A program made the position numbers and the translations under genes. Shown here one piece after another: positions 59,015 through 64,000 of a stretch of DNA of 64,000 nt. Numbering within the stretch: the first letter of the stretch is position 1; each line of letters starts with the position of its first letter. Under the pieces are notes generated by a model. It ran no database searches and was not told the DNA's origin. It saw nothing but the letters and a program-made list of their open reading frames with translations. Where the stretch lies: positions 23,458-87,457 of the forward strand of contig JADZFR010000056.1 in NCBI GenBank assembly GCA_020849795.1, read 5' to 3'. Origin of the DNA: Planctomycetota bacterium. GTDB lineage: Bacteria > Planctomycetota > UBA8742 > UBA2392.

Positions 59015-59878
59015 TTACCCGTTGCCCTTGTCGTGGGCCAGCCCCCTCAGCCTTGTCTCAACGTCGCGGCCCCAGGCCTGATACCCGGGCTCGGTGCCGC
59101 TCAGCTCGGCCAGCAGCTCGGCGTGGATACGCCCGTTGCTGGCGACCGCGTTTTCGCCGAACAGCCAGTCCTGCCCGCCCGCGAAGTCGCTGACTGTGCC
59201 GCCCGCCTCGGTCACCAGCAGGCAGCCCGCCGCGATGTCCCACGGCTTGAGATAGGGCTCCCAGTATCCGTCAAAGCGCCCGGCGGCTACGTACGCGAGG
59301 TCAAGGCTGGCAGCGCCGGGGCGGCGGATATCGTGGCACTTGAGGACAAGGCGGCTGAAGTTGTCGATGTTGTTTCGCTCAACCTCGTTGCGCACATACG
59401 AAAAGCCCGTGGCCAGCATGCTGTGTTTGACGTCCGGCGTGTCGCTGACGCGCAGTCGTTTCTCGTTCAGGAAGGCGCCGCCGCCGCGCTCGGCCACAAA
59501 GCGCTCGCGCAGGTAGGGTGCTTCCACCAGCGCCAGCGCGGCTTGCCCCTTGTGCCAGTAGGCCACGCTGGCGGCAAAGAACGGAAAGCTGCGGGCGAAG
59601 TTGGTCGTGCCATCGACAGGGTCGATGATCCACCACGAGTCGCTGTCGGTCAGGTGCGCGCCGCTTTCTTCGGCCAGGATGGCATGGTCCGGAAAGCGCT
59701 GGCGAATGGTGCGAATGATGACCTGTTCTGACTCGCTGTCGGCGATGGTCAGCAGGTCGCGATGGCGGCCTTTGCGCTCGATATGGTCGGTCTCGAGCCT
59801 GTCGAAGTACTTGAGCTGCACTTCCGCCACGGCCTGCGCGATTGACATAAGAAACGGAATGTCCGGCACTTGCGTCAT
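59015..59878 (-). CDS. Inositol monophosphatase family protein
   Basis: The protein has 287 residues. The metal-binding motifs are complete: Glu70/Glu71 in ILAEESG, WIIDPVDGTTNF (Asp86, Asp89) and the C-terminal WDIAAGCLLVTEAGG. The enzyme hydrolyses inositol-1-phosphate or a related sugar phosphate, or 3'-phosphoadenosine phosphate, with Mg2+. SuhB-type function is possible but cannot be fixed from sequence. ATG complementary to 59876-59878 lacks a clear ribosome site; Met11 is an alternative start. Confidence 0.92.
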   Translation of the reverse strand: MTQVPDIPFLMSIAQAVAEVQLKYFDRLETDHIERKGRHRDLLTIADSESEQVIIRTIRQRFPDHAILAEESGAHLTDSDSWWIIDPVDGTTNFARSFPFFAASVAYWHKGQAALALVEAPYLRERFVAERGGGAFLNEKRLRVSDTPDVKHSMLATGFSYVRNEVERNNIDNFSRLVLKCHDIRRPGAASLDLAYVAAGRFDGYWEPYLKPWDIAAGCLLVTEAGGTVSDFAGGQDWLFGENAVASNGRIHAELLAELSGTEPGYQAWGRDVETRLRGLAHDKGNG

Positions 59879-60019
59879 GGGGTCAATTCTGAAAAATCAC
59901 TGGTCCGCGGAAGCTCCAAACCGTTATACTTGGGATGTGTCGGAGGTGGGGAAATTGTCCTCCTCCAAGTTTCGACAGGTATCTGCCGAAATGTGCCTCC
60001 CCTGCTTCCGACATGCCGC

Positions 60020-60041
60020 GGGCCGTCCGAAAGGACGGCCC
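60020..60041. terminator. Hairpin downstream of the desaturase gene
   Basis: GGGCCGTCC (60020-60028) pairs perfectly with 60033-60041 across a GAAA loop. It lies about 27 bases downstream of the minus-strand desaturase stop. No T-run follows on either strand. Confidence 0.5.
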
Positions 60042-60067
60042 GAGTGCATTTGGCGTAGCGGGTTAGC

Positions 60068-61153
60068 CTAACTCACCGGTTCCAGCTCTGGTTGCGGCAA
60101 CATCGCTGCGGCCTTGTCAGCCGACGCCCGGGCCAGCTCTTCGATGCGGGCGCGGGTGTTTGCCATCAGCTCTTCAATTGCAAGCTTCTGGTCTGAGGCC
60201 ACGTCGCCGGCGCGGCTCTGCGCGTCGGCCAGCGCCTTGACTGCGCGCTCCCAGTGGGTCTGGAACATGCCCAGGTCGGCGGCACCCTTCTTGATCAAGT
60301 GCTTCTCAAGGATGTGCGCCGGCGGCCGCCGAAGGCCCTTCACCAATCCGACCCACGACAGCAGCTTCAGTACATAGTAGCTGGTGTCGATCTCGTACCA
60401 GTAAAAACCCTGGCAGGCAGCGCCCGGGTAGTGGTGGTGGTTGTTGTGCCAGCCTTCGCCGCCGGTGGCCAGGGCGATCCAGAGGTTGTTGCGGCTGGTG
60501 TCGGTCGTGGCAAAGCGTCGGCGGCCGAACACGTGGGCCAGCGAGTTGACCGTGAAGGTCGAGTGCCACGTCAGCACGGTCGAGAGAAAGAAACCCACCA
60601 GCGTGATACCCCACGCGCCGACGCCGGTGCCGGTGATCAGGTAGCCCAGCCCCCACACCGAAACGCCCAGCAGCAACGGGCCCAGCCAGTCGTGCTTGTC
60701 GATGAAACGCAGCTCAGGAAACTTGACGAAGTCGGGGATCAGGTCCTGCTGGGTCTTCTCATACTTCTTGCACATGATCCAGCCGGTGTGGCTCCACCAG
60801 AATCCGCGCTTGGGCGAGTGCACGTCCACGGTATCGTCGCTGTGCTTGTGGTGATGGCGGTGATGGGCTGCCCACCACAGCGGGCCCTTCTGCACCGCGG
60901 TTGTGCCGGCAAATCCCATCAAGAACTGCATCACGCGCCCCATGCGATACGAGCGGTGCGAGAAATAGCGGTGGTAACCGGCAGTCAGGAAGAACACGCG
61001 GCTGAAATACAGCACGGCCATGATGATCCACGCGCTCCAGTGAACGCCGGTGTACAGGGCAATCAGGGGCACGAAGTGCATGATCGTGAAGACCACGGTG
61101 CCGACGCGTAGATTGATCTTCTCGTCGGGTGCTCGCTTGAAGGTTGCAGTCAT
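60068..61153 (-). CDS. Membrane fatty acid desaturase (delta-9/SCD type)
   Basis: The start at the ATG complementary to 61151-61153 follows GAGGTGAC. The protein has 361 residues. Three His boxes for the di-iron centre are present: HRYFSH (61-66), HRHHH (about 98-102) and HNNHHHYP (about 240). Four transmembrane helices surround them. The enzyme inserts a double bond into an acyl chain, using O2 and an electron donor. A helical C-terminal extension of about 80 residues (RARIEELARASADKAAAML) goes beyond the core. A MarR gene is divergent, which could control it. O2 use fits an aerobic lifestyle. Confidence 0.92.
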   Translation of the reverse strand: MTATFKRAPDEKINLRVGTVVFTIMHFVPLIALYTGVHWSAWIIMAVLYFSRVFFLTAGYHRYFSHRSYRMGRVMQFLMGFAGTTAVQKGPLWWAAHHRHHHKHSDDTVDVHSPKRGFWWSHTGWIMCKKYEKTQQDLIPDFVKFPELRFIDKHDWLGPLLLGVSVWGLGYLITGTGVGAWGITLVGFFLSTVLTWHSTFTVNSLAHVFGRRRFATTDTSRNNLWIALATGGEGWHNNHHHYPGAACQGFYWYEIDTSYYVLKLLSWVGLVKGLRRPPAHILEKHLIKKGAADLGMFQTHWERAVKALADAQSRAGDVASDQKLAIEELMANTRARIEELARASADKAAAMLPQPELEPVS

Positions 61154-61327
61154 AGGCAGTGTCACCTCAATCGTTTGGTCCGGGGGTAGACCGAATGCAG
61201 CGTTATAGAAGATGCATCGGCCAATCGCCGCGCAAAATCCAGCGACAATCGTACGCGACTTGACGCACACCCGCCCCGGCCCCGAAGTTGCTTGCGGGTA
61301 CAGCGCCCGCCGCCCTAGTATGACGCG

Positions 61328-61768
61328 ATGGCCCGCGCCTCCAAATCTGTAGCAGACGAAATTGCCATGCGCTGTGTGGCTGCGCGCGCGCGCCTGTTGT
61401 CCCGCGTTGTGTCCAACCTCTACGACGATGCGCTGCGGCCCGTGGGCCTGACCTCGGCGCAGATGACCATTTTGACCGCCCTGGAGTACTCGGGCGGCGC
61501 GCAACCGGCCCAGCTTTGCGAAGTGCTGATGATCGACAAGTCCACCCTCTCGCGCAACGCCGACCGCATGGAGCGCAACGGGTGGGTCGAGCGCGAATCC
61601 GGCACCGATGCCCGCAGCCACAAACTGCGCCTGACCGACAAGGGCCGCAAGCGCCTTGAGCAGGCGGTCCCGCAGTGGCGCAAAGCGCAAGCCGAAGCTG
61701 AGGCCATGCTGGGCAAGCCCGGCCTGGATTCGGTTGTGAAAGTAACCAGGCGCCTTCGCGGCTTCTGA
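61328..61768 (+). CDS. MarR family transcriptional regulator
   Basis: The protein has 146 residues, the usual MarR length. The winged HTH is clear: GLTSAQMTILTALEYSGGAQPAQLCEVL, IDKSTLSRNADRMERNGWVERES and the wing TDARSHKLRLTDKGRKRL. MarR dimers bind palindromic operators and release on ligand binding. It is divergent from the desaturase gene (174-base gap) and 70 bases upstream of typA on the same strand. Confidence 0.92.
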   Translation: MARASKSVADEIAMRCVAARARLLSRVVSNLYDDALRPVGLTSAQMTILTALEYSGGAQPAQLCEVLMIDKSTLSRNADRMERNGWVERESGTDARSHKLRLTDKGRKRLEQAVPQWRKAQAEAEAMLGKPGLDSVVKVTRRLRGF

Positions 61769-61838
61769 AGCACGGCCGCTGACCGCCGCGCTTCCCCCGC
61801 ATTGCGCACGGCGCGCAAACCGCTACCATCCCGCGCCC

Positions 61839-63653
61839 ATGCGCCGCGACGATATCCGAAACATTGCTGTCATTGCCCACGTTGACCACGGCAAGACCAC
61901 ACTCGTAGACGGCTTTCTTGAAGCCGCCAACTTCTTCGGCCACAAGACCGACCACGCCGAAGCATTCATGGACAGCAACCCGCTTGAGCGCGAACGCGGC
62001 ATCACCATCCTGGCCAAGAACGTCAGCTTCAAGTGGAAGGGCACCAAGATCAACCTGATCGACACGCCCGGCCACGCAGACTTTGCCGGCGAAGTTGAGC
62101 GCGTACTTTCCATGGCCGACGGCTGCTTTCTGCTGGTGGACGCCGCTGAAGGCCCGATGCCGCAGACCAAGTTCGTGCTGCGCAAGGCGCTGGAACACAA
62201 CCTCAAGCCGCTGGTCGTGATCAACAAGATCGACCGCCCCGACGCCCGCAGCCTGGAAGTGCTGGACCTGGTGTTCCAGCTTTTCATCGACCTGGGCGCC
62301 GACGACAGCCAGCTTGATTTTCCGGTGCTGTACGCCAGCGGGCGACAGCGCATTGCCAGCGACGACCCGATTGTGCCGGGCAAAGACCTTGTGCCGCTGA
62401 TGGATGCGATGATCAACCGCATTCCCGGCCCGGAAGTTGAGCCGGACAAGCCGTTCCAGGTGCAGATCACGAACTTTCTTTACGATCAATTTGTCGGCCG
62501 CGTCGGCATCGGCCGCATCATGCGCGGCACGCTCAAGGCCAAAGACCCCGTCGTGGTCGTTAAGCGCGACGGCACCATCAAGAACGCGCAGGCCAAGCAG
62601 GTGCAGGTGTTTGACGGCCTGAGCCGCAAGGACGTTTCCAGCGTGCGTGCCGGCGACATCGTCGCCATTGTCGGCATTGAAGGCGTCGATATCGGCGACA
62701 CCGTGGCCGACCCCGATCACCCCGACGCGCTGCCGCCCGTGCCGATCGACGAGCCCACTGTCGCCATGGAGTTCCGCGTCAACGACTCGCCCTTTGCCGG
62801 CCAGGAAGGTGACTTCGTCACAAGCCGCCAGGTGCGTGACCGCCTTGAACGCGCGGCAGAGGCCGACGTGGCATTGCACGTCGACACCGGCGACGCGGCC
62901 GAGAGCTTTCGCGTGGCAGGCCGCGGCACGCTGCACCTGGGCATCCTGGTTGAGAACATGCGCCGTGAAGGTTTCGAGTTTGTCGTCGGCGCCCCGGAAG
63001 TGATTTTCCATGACACGCCCACAGGCAAGCACGAACCGTGGGAAGATGCCGCGGTTGACGTCACCGCCGAGCACACGGGCAAGGTGATCGAGCTGCTGGG
63101 TGCCCGCCAGGGCCAGCTCAAGCACATGGAAAACCACGGCAACCGCACCGTGCTGCACTTCGAGATTCCGAGCCGCGGCTTGATCGGCATGCGCACCAAG
63201 ATGCTGACGGCGACCGCGGGCGAGGCAATTTTCAGCCATCGCTTTATCGAGTATCGGCCCGTGGCCGGCGACATTCCGCCAAGGGCGCGCGGCGCGCTGA
63301 TTGCCACCGACCCGGGCCAGGTGACGACCTACGCACTGGACAACCTGACCGATCGCGGCGACTTCTTCGTCCAGCCGGGCGACAACATCTATGTCGGCCA
63401 GGTGGTAGGGGAAAACTGCCGCGAGGGCGACCTTGGTGTCAACGTCTGCCGCCTGAAGCACCTGACAAACATCCGCAGCAGCACGAAAGAGACGTTCACC
63501 AAGCTCAAGGCCAAGCGCGCCATGAGCCTGGAAGAAACGATGGAGTGGATCGAGCCCGACGAGCTGGTAGAGGTAACACCCAAGGGCTGGAGAATTCGCA
63601 AGCGCGAACTGAACGAGAACGCGCGCAAACGCACCAAGAAGTCCGGCGCGTAA
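61839..63653 (+). CDS. typA: Ribosome-associated translational GTPase TypA/BipA
   Basis: The protein has 604 residues. The G domain has G1 AHVDHGKTT, G2 ERERGITI, G3 DTPGHADF, G4 NKIDRP and a G5 region. An EF-Tu domain-2-like barrel, two EF-G-like alpha/beta domains and the BipA-specific C-terminal domain follow (LEETMEWIEPDELVEVTPKGWRIRKREL). It binds the ribosome under stress or low temperature and helps 50S assembly. It has its own terminator 21 bases after the stop. Confidence 0.96.
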   Translation: MRRDDIRNIAVIAHVDHGKTTLVDGFLEAANFFGHKTDHAEAFMDSNPLERERGITILAKNVSFKWKGTKINLIDTPGHADFAGEVERVLSMADGCFLLVDAAEGPMPQTKFVLRKALEHNLKPLVVINKIDRPDARSLEVLDLVFQLFIDLGADDSQLDFPVLYASGRQRIASDDPIVPGKDLVPLMDAMINRIPGPEVEPDKPFQVQITNFLYDQFVGRVGIGRIMRGTLKAKDPVVVVKRDGTIKNAQAKQVQVFDGLSRKDVSSVRAGDIVAIVGIEGVDIGDTVADPDHPDALPPVPIDEPTVAMEFRVNDSPFAGQEGDFVTSRQVRDRLERAAEADVALHVDTGDAAESFRVAGRGTLHLGILVENMRREGFEFVVGAPEVIFHDTPTGKHEPWEDAAVDVTAEHTGKVIELLGARQGQLKHMENHGNRTVLHFEIPSRGLIGMRTKMLTATAGEAIFSHRFIEYRPVAGDIPPRARGALIATDPGQVTTYALDNLTDRGDFFVQPGDNIYVGQVVGENCREGDLGVNVCRLKHLTNIRSSTKETFTKLKAKRAMSLEETMEWIEPDELVEVTPKGWRIRKRELNENARKRTKKSGA

Positions 63654-63673
63654 AACAACACAATCCCGCACAG

Positions 63674-63700
63674 GCCCCCGGCGCAAGCCGGGGGCTTTTT
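63674..63700 (+). terminator. Intrinsic terminator of typA
   Basis: A 9-bp perfect stem GCCCCCGGC (63674-63682) pairs with 63687-63695 across GCAA and is followed by TTTTT. Confidence 0.95.
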
Positions 63701-63770
63701 GAATGTGCGGCAAACGCCTTGTGCGGGCCACGGGCTGGAAGCCAATGCCAATACGACAAATTGCCACCGG

Positions 63771-63788
63771 CCCCGCTTGCGGGGTTTT
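63771..63788 (+). terminator. Second short terminator-like hairpin
   Basis: CCCCG (63771-63775) pairs with 63780-63784 and is followed by TTTT. It may act as a backup for typA. Confidence 0.5.
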
Positions 63789-63807
63789 GCGTGGGGGTTG
63801 CGCGTGG

Positions 63808-63910
63808 GGAGCGCAGCCGTCCCGGCTGCTCCGGACGTGGCCATCCTGGCCCCGTCCCATGGAGCGGACGGGACGTCCGCTCCGGAGTGCAGGCTGGAAG
63901 CCTGCGCTCC
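63808..63910. repeat. Tandem short palindromes (four hairpins)
   Basis: Four consecutive palindromes: 63808-63832, 63839-63851, 63861-63883 and 63884-63910. Three share the frame GGAG-arm-5-base loop-arm-CTCC, with arms GCAGCC, CGGAC and GCAGGC and different loops (GTCCC, GGGAC, TGGAA). This is a modular palindromic repeat array outside any gene. Confidence 0.7.
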
Positions 63911-64000
63911 CGCCTAGGCAGCCAGGGTCGCCGCTCCACCCCCGGGGAGCGGTGCTGCTTGGCAGGCTTCGCGATGGGCGTCGCGGATCATTGCGTTGGA

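Larger units (their letters stand above)
63701..64000. other. Non-coding end of window
   Basis: No supported gene. It holds the second terminator and the palindrome array; the last 90 bases show nothing recognisable and may include the start of a feature beyond the window. Confidence 0.6.

Noticed and set aside
61203..63860. 885-residue open frame antisense to typA
   Set aside because: TypA on the plus strand has all G motifs. The long antisense frame follows from high GC codon bias.
1..64000. CRISPR arrays, rRNA genes, IS transposases, integrases
   Set aside because: I looked for regularly spaced direct repeats, rRNA-like conserved stretches and transposase or recombinase motifs and saw none.

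Overview
The window reads as one continuous piece of a high-GC bacterial chromosome carrying ordinary housekeeping genes and a complete type VI secretion system (T6SS). It suggests a deep-branching, diderm, free-living bacterium. I lean towards Planctomycetota or a relative. The reasons are DUF2752, DUF58 and VWA membrane proteins, a sigma factor/FecR pair, stand-alone four-helix-bundle (S23-like) genes flanked by polypurine CAGGAGG tracts, and a CAATGACCAAT-type hairpin repeat. No rRNA marker is present, so this is inference. A myxobacterial or other deltaproteobacterial-type origin is the main alternative.

Layout. 1-514: 5'-proximal part of an aldo/keto reductase (minus), cut by the window edge. 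613-2094: TPR protein that looks like the C-terminal half of a larger ATPase. 2250-2867: rplU-rpmA with terminator. 3039-4906: 1-Cys peroxiredoxin and two tandem paralogous lipoproteins, separated by clear intrinsic terminators. 5016-6371: NtrC-type regulator. 6512-8331: ccmB-ccmC-ccmD-like cytochrome c maturation genes. 8395-12461: DUF58 and VWA/BatA-like proteins around an unknown gene. 12530-15498 (minus): DUF2752 protein, dnaX, ybaB and a Crp/Fnr regulator. 15650-17549: ECF sigma factor with a FecR-like membrane anti-sigma protein. 17705-19166 (minus): ABM-fold protein, membrane protein, Cys-cluster HTH protein and a tiny Com-like zinc ribbon.

19368-47156 (all plus): the T6SS. The order is fha1-fha2-tssJ-tssK-tssL-tssM-tagF-tssA-tssB-tssC-[four-helix gene]-hcp-tssE-[four-helix gene]-tssF-tssG-tssH(clpV)-vgrG-DUF2169/pentapeptide-pentapeptide-DUF3540-PAAR-like (DUF4150). 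All 13 core components are present. FHA proteins and TagF imply post-translational control, but no PpkA kinase or PppA phosphatase lies here. The tail module looks like spike loading and cargo delivery, yet no recognisable toxin/immunity pair follows. The two four-helix genes sit in short elements bounded by inverted CAGGAGG-rich arms, inserted between tssC and hcp and between tssE and tssF.

47220-63653: single-subunit Fe-S L-serine dehydratase; a long coiled-coil locus split by a frameshift at an A9 run with a classic A-AAA-AAC slippery site; two paralogous small membrane-anchored proteins; dnaB; a multi-pass membrane protein; an MBL-fold hydrolase; a large single-TM protein; an inositol-monophosphatase-family protein; a fatty acid desaturase; a MarR regulator; and typA/bipA. 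63654-64000 is non-coding, with two terminators and a run of tandem short palindromes. No tRNA, rRNA, CRISPR array, IS transposase or integrase was seen.
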